This document shows, in pieces, positions 1 to 10,000 of a stretch of DNA of 20,985 bases. The position numbers and the translations under genes are program-made. The notes under the pieces were generated by a model. The model worked only from the letters and a program-made list of their open reading frames with translations, was not told the DNA's origin and did no database searches. This DNA comes from Chloromonas sp. AAM2 (lineage: Eukaryota; Chlorophyta; Chlorophyceae; Chlamydomonadales; Chlamydomonadaceae): positions 3,235-24,219 of the forward strand of contig QAXH01006450.1 of the NCBI GenBank assembly GCA_004335635.1, in the 5' to 3' direction. The stretch's first letter is position 1, and every line of letters starts with the position of its first letter.

Positions 1-70
1 GTCCAGGTCAAACTCACCCTGTGCCAGTGGGGATATGTCAGGTGCTTGTCCAGGTCAAACTCACCCTGTG
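1..70. repeat. 47-bp-spaced duplication covering the exon 10 donor of gene A
   Basis: A 23-bp sequence (gtccaggtcaaactcaccct then gtg) occurs at 1-23 and 48-70. On the minus strand it reads CACAGG|gtgagtttgacc, so the 5' splice site of gene A exon 10 (end at 65) has a second copy ending exon sequence at 18. More copies may lie outside the window. Confidence 0.9.
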
Positions 71-2890
71 TGGAAGATGGCTGCCTTGTTTTGTGTCTTG
101 AAGTCTGCAAAGCACGGGAATGGGGATTCACCTTGACATGCTCTCGTGCTTTTGAGGGTACAGGAAACGTTGTGCAGTGCCTGCTGACACTCGATAGTGG
201 TCGTTTGAACACACTGGCTGATTTGCTCATGCTGACAGCATGGGCTGATGGGCGCGGGGCCATTTTAGCGAAGCAGGAAAGGTTTGCAGTATGGAGCTGC
301 GAAACCAACAAGCGTCTACTGTACCCACCCAGCTCCATAGACTCGCAAACACAGAAGCACGCCGCCAAGAAGATGAACAGCAGGATGGCGAATACAGCTA
401 CGACACCGTTGATGGCGTACGGCATGGCCCAGCACACTGCAGGCATGCATTGCCAAAGTGTTGGCAAGCGTCAGCGCAACATGTCAGAAGCACAAAGCCT
501 ACAAATCCGATGCCGGTACAGCTCAGGTACAATGCAGGGCAGTGGTCGCAACTCACATGCCTCATGTAGAGCATAGAGCAGCGCTGTAGTGCTTTTCTCT
601 CTCATGCATCCGATCGTCCCTCAATCTGTATTCGGCCTTGGGGTTCTGGCACAAGGCAAGTGCAACAGGTTCACTCACCAAATCCGAACTCTTTGTTGAT
701 ACCAATTTCCTCCATTGGCACTGCAAAGGTCTGGCAATCCAAGGGGATGATCTGCAGCCACACAACCAGTCATTGGCAAGCAGTCATTGTTGAGCAGCAG
801 TCAAAAAGGTGATCTTATGCCCCCTGGAACCAGACATTGCCGTTAGGCCATCTGCTGCAATGCACCTGGGGTGCTATCCTGCTACAGGCTGCAGGTCGTG
901 CCTCACAGATGCATATCACACGCCCTTGCTCAACCGCATGAAAGGAGTGAGCATGCATGAGTGAGCGTGTGTGACTGTGTCATTTGCGTGTTTTGTTCGC
1001 GTTTTCTGTTTGCGGTCTTCATCTCTTTTAATTGAGTTGTCCGCTGTGTAAGGGTCCATTGGGATGTCCAAGGCTTTGCTTACAAGGATTGATAAGGACA
1101 TGATGTCCAGGGAGTAGAGGAAAAACCGACCCATCGCACGCAACAGAAGCACCGGCCTGCAGCACACGTAGGCATAAGCAAAGCATGCATGGTACTGCCA
1201 GGAGCAATCATGTGTTGCATGCGGGCATACTGTACTCATGAAAGATCGGGCAAGCAGCACTGTGTTTGAGCATCACTAGATGCAAGGCAGATCTGACAGA
1301 TTTTCATGTGCATGCACAAATCAATCCCAGTGACGTTCTGTGTGGGCAACCTAAGACAAAAGCAGGAGCCACTGACCACTTGACCTCCAGCTTGTTGTTG
1401 TTGAAGCTCCAGGCAATCCATGTGCACAGCCCAGCAGCGCTGGCCAGGCCGCCCACAAGCAGGTAGAAGCAGGCCAGGAAGAAGGAAAGGCCCTGCATGC
1501 AGGCGCCCATGACCCATGCGCCGTGCCAGCCCTGTCATCATCATCATTCATGCTATAACATCCCCCTGTTGATAGCTTATCATGATTTGATTCACGGTGA
1601 AGCTGCAGCTAGACACAATATCTCTTCAAGGTCAAACCTGTATTGATGCATATCTGGCGAAAGCGCATGGGTTTGTGTTGCAGGATTGCTTGCCCAGCTC
1701 ACCCTCACGCTCATGAACTGCCGCATGGAGACGAAGGACAGCACGCGCCACCAGAGCTGATGCGAGGCAATGGCGAACTGGGGAGGCCGCACCACCAGGA
1801 GCCATAACTGCAAAGGACAGGCCAGCAAATGCTGGTAGGTGTGGCGCCTTTGGAGTCTTTGCATTGCATGCAAGCTTATCAGCTCAAATGGCGCGCTCGA
1901 TGGTGCTGTTACAGGACCACGTGAGGAGAGAACGTAGGGCACACCCACCCTTACTCACGTTCAATGCACTGTGACTGAGCCATGTCGAAAATAGTTGCAA
2001 GGATGTGCGGTTGTCTTTGCTCATGCACACGTCATCTCGGTTTTGTTTCTTGCTTTCAGATCTGAACAACCATCTGAACAACCATCCCGTCCCTGAACAG
2101 TGCTAGGGCAAGCCATGCACTGGCCATAAACTACTGTATTCGTGCATTGTGTGTGTTGAGATTGGGCTTTGAAAGTGTAGCTCCCACTGTTGAGCAGTTC
2201 TCTTGCGTGCAAGGTCTACCGCACCTGTAGCCAATCAGCTGCCAGACGGAAGAGTAGAAATCCCAGCCCGTGTGTTGCCTTCTCCTTGCAAACGGTGTAG
2301 CAGGAACCCATGCATGCAGTTGAGAGCACTCTGTCGATGTCTCCATTTTCTGCATGCACATGCAGCCAATCCGAGCATTCAGGAGCAGGTAGCCAGCTGG
2401 AACCCCTAATCATCACCAACAAAGGTCAATGATCAAGCCGCGTTGATCCATCTAGGTCCTGCCTGCTTTGATGTGCACTGCCAGTATGAAATGATTCATC
2501 GTGCTGTATGGCTTGCTTGATACCAGACGGGCAAAATTGAATGCGGGTAGATAGCCCCGGATTAGATTAGTGCATACAAGTAAGGTTGGCCGAACCACTC
2601 CAATCCAAAGACATCGTGCAAGAAATGAGCTGGTCAGGGATTTGGCAGAACGGTTCCGGCATTGGGCGAAAGCCACTTAACCATTACCTTGCGCATTCAC
2701 TTTGGCGCTGATGTCAGCCCTGCACTCATAGATTGCAAGACACGGGTACGACGCTGAGGCCTGCAATGAGTCACGGAATGAACAGCTGCAAGACATGTAA
2801 TCCGCTGCACATGACGGTCTGTGCGTTCGCTCACCCGCTTGCAATGCTGTCCTGAATTGATGACACCTGGCTTTTCTCAGAGCCCGGCAT
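65..2890 (-). CDS. Gene A: Tmc/TmcB-like multi-pass membrane protein, 5' part (10 exons, 3' end outside window)
   Basis: Exons on the minus strand, in gene order: 2890-2835, 2719-2688, 2349-2225, 1807-1703, 1492-1385, 1194-1084, 751-679, 591-481 (its upstream edge is uncertain), 436-329, 104-65. Phases join without a stop and give about 289 codons, with the last exon ending in phase 2 as in gene B. The ATG at 2890 was chosen because both paralogues then start Met-Pro and exon 1 ends in phase 2 in both. An upstream in-frame ATG at 3019 is less likely. Shared landmarks with gene B: TVCKEKAT, ADWLQ, SHQLWWRV, FFLACFY, LDCQ, a TG-rich membrane helix, then MP..., and DFKT.NK. In the 1807-1703 exon 25 of 35 residues match gene B. 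It should be a membrane protein of the tiny-macrocysts (TmcB-related) family; the TPR-like and PAS parts would lie beyond position 1. Family call is from recollection of family motifs, not a search. Confidence 0.8.
1604..1630 (+). repeat. Dispersed 27-bp repeat, copy 1
   Basis: tgcagctagacacaatatct followed by cttcaag matches 5196-5222 at 26 of 27 positions in the same orientation. Both copies are preceded, 20-60 bp upstream, by 'tcatcat'-rich sequence and 'ttcacgg'. This copy is in a gene A intron (1493-1702), antisense to it. Confidence 0.85.
1808..2224 (-). other. Gene A intron 3, nothing recognised
   Basis: A 417-bp intron in phase 0 with donor CTACAG|gtgcgg, the same donor sequence as the equivalent gene B intron (TTACAG|gtgcgg at 4019). 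Intron sequence is otherwise not alignable between paralogues. The other gene A introns over 300 bp (2350-2687 and 752-1083) also show no content. Confidence 0.6.
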
Positions 2891-3210
2891 CTTGTGTCTA
2901 ACCGAGACTCGGTACCACTTAAACACGCGCCGGCACCTGCATTCAGCACAGCTGCTCGTCCAGCTCTTGATACGAAGGTGCCTCTCAATTACCCCTTCCG
3001 CCGTTTGCTGGCCGTACACACAAAAGCACTAACCAGCAACTTCCAAGAGGGAGTTAAGGTACTATCCAATCGTCTTATCACCACCCACACTTGTTGGGCA
3101 GTTACAATCTTGGGCACGCACAATCGTGCACCATGTCATAAATGATCAAAAACAATATCAATGCCCTGTCCGTACATGAGCGAGTAAGCATTCTCAGGAC
3201 CTGAACAGAG
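2891..3210. promoter_or_regulatory. Bidirectional promoter / 5' UTR interval between genes A and B
   Basis: This is all the DNA between the two divergent start codons (320 bp), so both transcription starts and both 5' UTRs probably lie here. Visible elements are modest. There is a CCAAT box at 3066-3070 (plus orientation, about 140 bp before the gene B ATG) and an AT-rich stretch at 3137-3158 with 'cataaatg', about 70 bp before the gene B ATG, which could act as a weak TATA-like element. No clear TATA is seen on the gene A side. The limits are defined only by the start codons; alternative 5' non-coding exons cannot be excluded. Confidence 0.55.
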
Positions 3211-4019
3211 ATGCCTCTGAGCACCAGCGAAAGCCAGAGCTCGGGCCAGAGCTCAGCGCAGAGCGTAGAAAGGTGCGAATCACGTCATTCCGTAACACTG
3301 CGGCTCTCCGAATTGATAGCTCTCCGAAGTCATTTCTCACATACGTATATCTGGTTGCGCAGGGGCACGGGTGTGCAGTCCTTTGGGCAAGGTGCGCGTC
3401 GGAATCATAGAGCGTCTACCGATGGCGAGTAGCTGCATCCGTGTTGATAAACAAAAGGTCTCTTCGTCCTGATGATGCAGATGAGCTACTGGATGATCGA
3501 TCGTTCACAGCTGGCGCCATGGGTGAGTTGTTAAGGAACGCTGAGCAGGAACGCATGTCCGTAATCCCATACCGCCCACACCAGCCCACGCCCGTCTCAC
3601 CTCAACACACCGAGGGCAGTGCACCTGGAAGGAAACATCACAGGTCTCAGGCAGTGTCAACTGGGCATGTGTGTATGGGCATGCACTACACTATTGCAGA
3701 TATTGGTTTGCATCACACCTGCCCTGCAGGTGTCATGTACACAGGTAAGCCGATGTGACGTCATGGGCGTTCTGGCATCACAGGCGTCTGATTCCGTGCA
3801 AGTGCGGCAGCAGGTTGTCTGTCCTGTCAAACGAAGCCATACACAGCTGGCTGATGGTGTGTTCGCGGCATGCGAGTGAGCAGGCCATGCCATTGCGTCA
3901 AGCATCAGTTTGTCTGATGATAAGGTTGTTGAGGCGCGTTGTAATCCGCAGTCTGCAAGGAGAAAGCTACCTATGGGCTGACCTTCATCGCCTTCAGGCT
4001 CCTGGCGGATTGGTTACAG
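3211..4019 (+). other. Gene B exons 1-5: polar N-terminus and entry to first membrane helix
   Basis: Residues 1-72. Exon 1 encodes a Ser/Gln-rich start (MPLSTSESQSSGQSS), partly built from a repeated CAGAGCTC-like motif. Exons 2-4 are very small (29, 42 and 15 nt). Exon 5 encodes VCKEKATYGLTFIAF followed by RLLADWLQ, the start of the first hydrophobic helix. The phases (2, 1, 1, 1, 0) chain cleanly. Gene A encodes the same order (MPGSEKSQ, then VNAQ, then TVCKEKATHGLGFLLF) with exons 3-5 fused into one. That comparison is the main support for the 15-nt exon 4. The leader is probably cytosolic, by analogy with polytopic sensors without a signal peptide. Confidence 0.8.
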
Positions 4020-7000
4020 GTGCGGCCATGATGTGCACTATGATAAGTGACGGCCAGACGCCGGCACATCATGGCTTCAGATGCTGTCGTATCAACAAGC
4101 GGGCCTGTACCAAAAACGACAGTGCTCGTTCTCATGCACTCAGCATGCATGTGGCCTCACAAATACTGTTCAATGCCATGCACAGTGCATGGCGCGCGAG
4201 CTCTCACTTCAAAATGCCTCGACCATGCCCGTTCCACCCCCTCGTAACCATGTGTTGCAACCGTCCGTGATGAATGCGTGATAAACACCATTGCCACTCC
4301 TGTTTTGATTACTGCCTGCCATCCTGACCGCAACACACTGCTCACAAATCGCTTGCAGCTGTGGCTGCTGGTGGTTCAGCCGTCTCAGTTTGCCCTGCCC
4401 TCGCATCAGCTTTGGTGGCGCGTCATCAGTTGGATTTCTTTGAACCAGTTCATGAGCATCAGAGTGAGTGATCACAGTAACCGTGTCCAGGGTGGGTTTC
4501 TCAGGGTGGGTTTCAGTTAATCACTGTTCTGTTTCAGTCCATCATTGTTCTGCAAGCATGCGTCATGCAACAGCAACCAGCAACGTGTTGGCAGCCTGAC
4601 ATTTTGGCCACGCCGGGTACATGAGCTCTTTTTTCTCCAGCACATGCTAGAGGGACACTCTCCAAGCGCATGGTGCAACTTGCTTGCCAGGTTGTAGTGC
4701 TGAACCTCCTTGCAACCCCTCATGCAGTCCACCATGACCATGCCACCGTCAGATCAATCCATGCGTCCTGCGTCCACTCCTGCAGGGCTACACTTTCTTC
4801 CTGGCCTGCTTCTACGCCAGCGTTTCTGGCCTGGTGCTGTCTGTTGCGCTCAGCGTCTGGGTGGGGCGCAGCTTCAGGGAAAATAAGGTGCGTCAAGTGA
4901 TGGCTGTCGCACCCGTAGTACAACCGCCACAAATGTAGACGGGCCTGGTGACTGTTTTGAACCATGTTCTTAAGCCAAAAGAGTGTGAAGAGGGCACGCT
5001 GGACAGTTCATTCATTGTTCAAATGTGTGCTGGACTCTGTGTACAACCGTGTGTCACCCCTGCTCTTGCACTGTGCAGTTCGACTATGTATGGTGAGCGT
5101 CCGAAGGCATGTGCCGGTGCCGGTAGGCTGGCTGATCTTCTGACACGGTCTCATCATTATCATTATATGGCTTTTCACGGTTCAACCCACGGTATTGCAG
5201 CTAGACACAATATCTCTCCAAGAAAGCAATGTTTGGTACACGCCCTGGCATGTACCAAACTAGCGTAGAGCATATGCAGCGGCTTGGGCGGTATGCACTG
5301 TTTGTTTTAGCCGGATGTGCTGAGCCAGCAACACATCCGGCTTGCTTGTCGACATGTGGTGAGAGCTTTGTCAGACCTTCTATGTGCTGCTGATCGTTGC
5401 AGGCCTATCATCCTCTTACGCTGGTTCGCAAAGATTTTCCTCCAGGCAAGTGTGCATTTTTTCCTGAACAATGAGCCATCCGGTTTCAGTATGCAACCAC
5501 AGCAGCCCGAGTATATGTTCCTTGAACATCTGCGCAAGAGTTCTTAACAGCAGGCCTGTTGCTGCTCTGCACAGGTCTTGGACGTCACAACTCTGTCTAT
5601 CTTGTTGATGGCCTTGGATTGCCAGATGTTTGCAAAAGGCCCAGACGACATTGGGTACAATGCTGAGTTTCCGGAAGTTGGTGAGTTGCAAACTCGGAGC
5701 TGCGGGCTTACACTGTGTGAGGGCTGCCTCGCTAGCCGGGCCCGCCGTTCGATACCTGATGCAGCGTGTTTTCCACAGCTTACTGTGCTTTCAAAACCCA
5801 CACCGGTTTGGCACTGGCTGCCTTTGCCGTGGTGCATGTCCTGCTGAAGGTTCAAGAGAGGCGCTAAAGGTCGGAAACCCGCATGCTTGAGACCCAGAAT
5901 TGAGGCATGAAGCACTTCTCAACAAAATAATTTGTCGGCAGCCAGTGCAGACCAAGCCAGCTCAAACAGAGGGGTGATGATCAAGCATAAGCATTATAAA
6001 GAAATATTTGCAAACGTGTTTCTGACCTGTCATATGTAGCTCATCACCCAGCAGCTGTTCACTTTGCAGCGTCACTGCATGATGGTTCTAGCAAACAGGA
6101 AGTGCAAGCTGCAGCATAAATATAAGCTATGTGTGGGTGTCACCAACATCGTGATTTGTAAAACAATGCTGCTGTCTGTATCGTGTGGAGCATAGGAGTT
6201 CCGTGAGGCGCATGCATAGCTGGCCTGAGTGAGTGGCTATCATGCCTGTGCCTGCAGCTTGCTGGCAGATGCCACACCTGATCCACGCCATGGTGGCGGT
6301 TGTCTCCACGGTTGTGTTCGTCATCCTGGCTGCTGTGTGCTGCGTGGGGGAAATGGAACTGGTAAGAGAGCATGCAATCAAAACACAAGCGCCTCTCCTG
6401 CGTGTCTTGCTGCGGAGACTCACGGAGGTCAGAAACCTTGAGTTCAGTCAGCTGGAGGATAGTAACGTGTGCCAGGGCCTTTTTGGACCCAGTTCTGTAT
6501 GGTCGATCACATAACGATGCATTGTGCTCCTTGCTGCTTTGTCACTGCAGGATTTCAAGACGCGGAACAAGATGGCGATCATGCACACAGAGTGAGTGCT
6601 GGCAACATAGACGGTTGTTATCCCACATAACCCTGCCCCGTTTGCTGAGTAAACTGTGGTCAACCTCTAGTCAAAGCTCAACCAAGCAAGCAATGTGTTG
6701 GATTACGTGTTCGTGTTTGCAGAGTGGAGCTGTGGACGCTGCTCATCCGCATCTTGATGACCCTGGTGGCAGTCTTCATTTATAATCTGGTAAGTGACAG
6801 AGCGTCCACAGCTCCACGTGGCTGGTGGCAGATCAAACGGCTGATTTGCGTTGGGGCTGCAGCAGGATGCAATCATTTCACTAGTTTCTCATGTCCTGCG
6901 GACAGTGCCCTTCTGCATGCCATCATTGTGGTCACTCAAACATTAAGCACACGTCGAGTCTGCAGACCATTATCGCAGGCATGCCTTAGGCACATGCGCT

Positions 7001-10000
7001 TACGTATGTCAGACATCAATCGCGCTTTCTTGGTGAATTGCCCGTGCTTTGCAGAGATGGAATTCGCTAGTCCAGCTGCTCCTCTCCTCGTACCTGTTCT
7101 ACCTGCTGTGCTACTGGCAGCCCCAGTTGGAGGGATGGGTCAACCACGTGCGAGCGGGGTCATACCTGTCAGTGGCCTGGTGCTCACTGCTGACAGTGGT
7201 CATTGCCTTCAACATTGGTGAGGCGATGCAACAGTAATGGCGCTTAGCCAGGCAATACTGTGTGCTTCTTGGACTCGAGGACAGCCCTGCAATGCACCAT
7301 GCTTCCATTCTCTGAGTCATGCGCCTTGGCCTGACCCCCACAACTTGCTGCGCTTCAGGTTGGGATGCCAGCAGTGATGCGCAGAGCAGCAAGTCTGTTG
7401 AAGGCATCACGCTGGTCATGTGGGCCACCACAGTGCCCATGGGCTGCCTGGGAGCGCTGGTCTCCTTTCTCAGGCGCAGGTGGTTCATGAGGACGCTGCT
7501 GCCTCAATTCGAGTGAGTCAAACATGTGTGCACATAAACCATGCTTGGTAAGCCTTGGACCAATCTGAACTTAAGCTTCAAGGTCAAGTATACTTTAAAT
7601 GACCCTCATACCAGTACATAGGCAGAGCACGACATGCCTAAAAATTCTGATGTGTACAGCATGCTTGGCTAATGACATTGTTTGCAGTACGTTCGGAAAT
7701 CAATACAAGCCGATTCTGTTCTCTTGTGTTGCAAGCTCATCCATTGGTGTTGCAAGCCCGTTGTGTGCTGGTACATGCTCTGCAGGCAGCAGCGCATCAA
7801 CCCAAAGCAGGCTTACCAATTCCAGGACAGCCGGTTTGTGGAGGTTCTGGCTCGGTCCTGCCGAGTGTGGGTGGATGACACGGAACTTGACCCCGATGCA
7901 GTGCTGCTGGCCGAGGTGGTGCTCAAGGTGGGAGGGGCAGTAGGTGCTTGAGGCATAAGTGCAGCGCAGGCAGGACCGGGAGGGCAACCCCACAGCAAAC
8001 AGGCGAGCGCACAGGGAGCAGAACACAAGCCTACGGATTGGCTGCCTGTCACATAAACCACAGCATTTTAAGTCTAGTCACAAGTGTTGGTGTGTGCAGC
8101 TCCTTTTCTGGCTCTGTGAATGATGTCTAGTCTAGACAACTCCAGTTATTGGACTCTTCATGTTCATGGCCGCAGGTTGGCCTTGCCCAGCTTCCCAAGG
8201 ACCCCTTCATGGTGATCCTGTACTCCTCATTCCTCATGGACGTGCAGAACAGCTACCAGAGCGGCTACACTCAATTGCAGGTGAGACACCAGATGCTCTC
8301 TGCTCTGACTGCTTTCATGATCAGTATTGCTGGCTGGCTGCTAGGTCCCCAGGCCCACTTCCAAAGCATGAGCATCATAATGCCTTGCTAACTGACCTCC
8401 ATGCAGAACGCCAAGAAGATGGATGCCGGATTCCTGATGCGCTTCGCCATGTTCAGCCGTGAGCAGCAGCATGCACAGCGCAGTGCATCCGGCCCTGCAG
8501 GCAACGGAGACAGCGCAGATCTGGTCAGGTAAGGGAATACTCACTGCTCACTCATCAATGTAAGGGAATGCTCACTCAAGTTGCGACTGACAGTTGTTGC
8601 TGCCGACCAACTGGGTTTTACGCAATGTGAGAGGTTGAATCCGCATTCATAATCGAATTGCGCTCTCGAAGTTCTGATGTCCCAGTCTGTGTATACCATT
8701 CGGACATCATGAACCTGCTGAGGGAAAAAAAGTTTGCCAGTTCTGGGACAATTTTGGGACTGGCACTGGAACCACTGGTGTGTTTGTGGTGTGTATTGGG
8801 CCGTGTGATGTTTCCAGTGTTGTCGAAAGAAAAAAAATGTGATTGACACACACTCACAAACACACACAAACACACATACACATGTTTTTGCTGACACACA
8901 CAGGTTCCAGTGCCAGTCCCACAATTGTCCCAGAACTGACAAACCTCTTTCTGCCATGTTTATGACGTTTGAATGGCATAAAATGAGTCCTAGCCTGTTT
9001 TTCCAGTTCAACTTGCATAAACAGGCTGTGACGTGGCAAAGTGCACCATGGAAAGAGCACAGCTCAAATCACCCAGGCCAGTTCATGGCTGATCCCTCGC
9101 TTAGGAGGGGAGGGATATCCAGGCGACAGACAGGCAGCAGTGTTTGAATGTTGACATCGGACAGCTAGGCGAGGGTGGAGATTCTCGGATCTGTCTGTGT
9201 TGCACACAATTCTTTTCGAGCATCAGGCATGCCAAGCTGTTGTGGTACTGTTGTCAGAGCTACCATGGGGCGCAGCTGCAATCTCAAAACCTGCGAGTGC
9301 GAGCATGAATTGCGGATAAACTTGCGAACGATGGTTTTACAGCTGCGCTGTTTAGTCTCTCTATCCATTCTTCTGCTCGCGAATGCTGCCAAGGAAGTAA
9401 AGGCTGCTGCGATCACAACAAGGGGTCGGCCACTTCTACCGACGCTGCGTTCTTTCACAACAGCACATCAGCACAGCAGGCTATTATGGCAGGCTGCCAT
9501 AATAGTGAATGGGGGCAGCAAGGGTGTGCATTGGAGCGGCAAGGTTGGTCTGCCGATCAAGGTTTCTGTTAAAGCCTCCAAGGCTGTAGCAGACGAGCAC
9601 CTGCACGTTCCCGTGCTCAAGTCAGCGATGCCAACTTATTCTAATGCTTTACCTGTCGATGCAGCCAGCAGCTGTGTCCCTCTTAAAAGAAGGCGCTAGG
9701 TAGCGGCTGATGCAAGGCGACGTTTACCGTGTGACCGGCAGAAGATTTGTTTTGAAGGCCGCTTTGAAGGCCGCAATTCAATGTTATTCTGTTCAATTTC
9801 GTTCCAATCACACTCGCTCTCGCTCTGGCTGTGGATGTCGGATCACTGAATGAGACATCGAGTGATTCGTATGGTTCCGATATGGCGGACGTTCAACTTG
9901 AGTCTCCAGCCGGCAAAGCAATGATGATGCTAAGTAATGATGCCTTCATCGCCTGTCCAAGGAACGGGTTGAACGCCAGCCTTGATCGGCAGGGTTTTCG

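Larger units (their letters stand above)
3952..7512 (+). other. Gene B exons 5-16: polytopic membrane domain (about ten helices)
   Basis: Residues about 55-391. Hydrophobic stretches seen in the joined model lie near residues 58-78 (LLADWLQLWLLVV), 92-106, 108-131 (FFLACFYASVSGLVLSV), 146-172, 203-219 (TGLALAAFAVVHVLL), 222-246, 266-286 (LLIRILMTLVAVFIYNL), 288-304 (LLLSSYLFYLLCYW), 319-339 and 359-380. The stretch YW-QPQLEGWVN after the eighth helix is where Tmc-family proteins have a short loop with an aromatic/Pro and an Asn. The segment ends in an Arg-rich turn (FLRRRWF), consistent with a cytosolic exit before the helical domain. Exons 5-13 are supported by the paralogous exons of gene A; exons 14-16 rest on splice signals and hydrophobic coding alone. 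Helix counts are by eye. Confidence 0.75.

Noticed and set aside
46..576. Plus-strand ORF of 176 codons at the left edge
   Set aside because: It is antisense to gene A exons 8-10, whose minus-strand reading is supported by gene B. It has no domain-like sequence.
3755..4270. Plus-strand ORF of 171 codons
   Set aside because: It runs through gene B introns and over exon 5 in the wrong frame; the right frame of that exon matches gene A.
5544..5915. Minus-strand ORF of 123 codons
   Set aside because: It is opposite gene B exons 10 and 11, which have paralogue support.
7688..7785. Possible exon after tttgcag at 7687
   Set aside because: It gives no in-frame joint to the following QQRINPKQAYQF exon, while direct joining of 7512 to 7786 restores a Glu codon and phase.
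7682..7951. Independent 89-codon gene
   Set aside because: Its downstream half is simply gene B exon 17, and the upstream half is intron 16.
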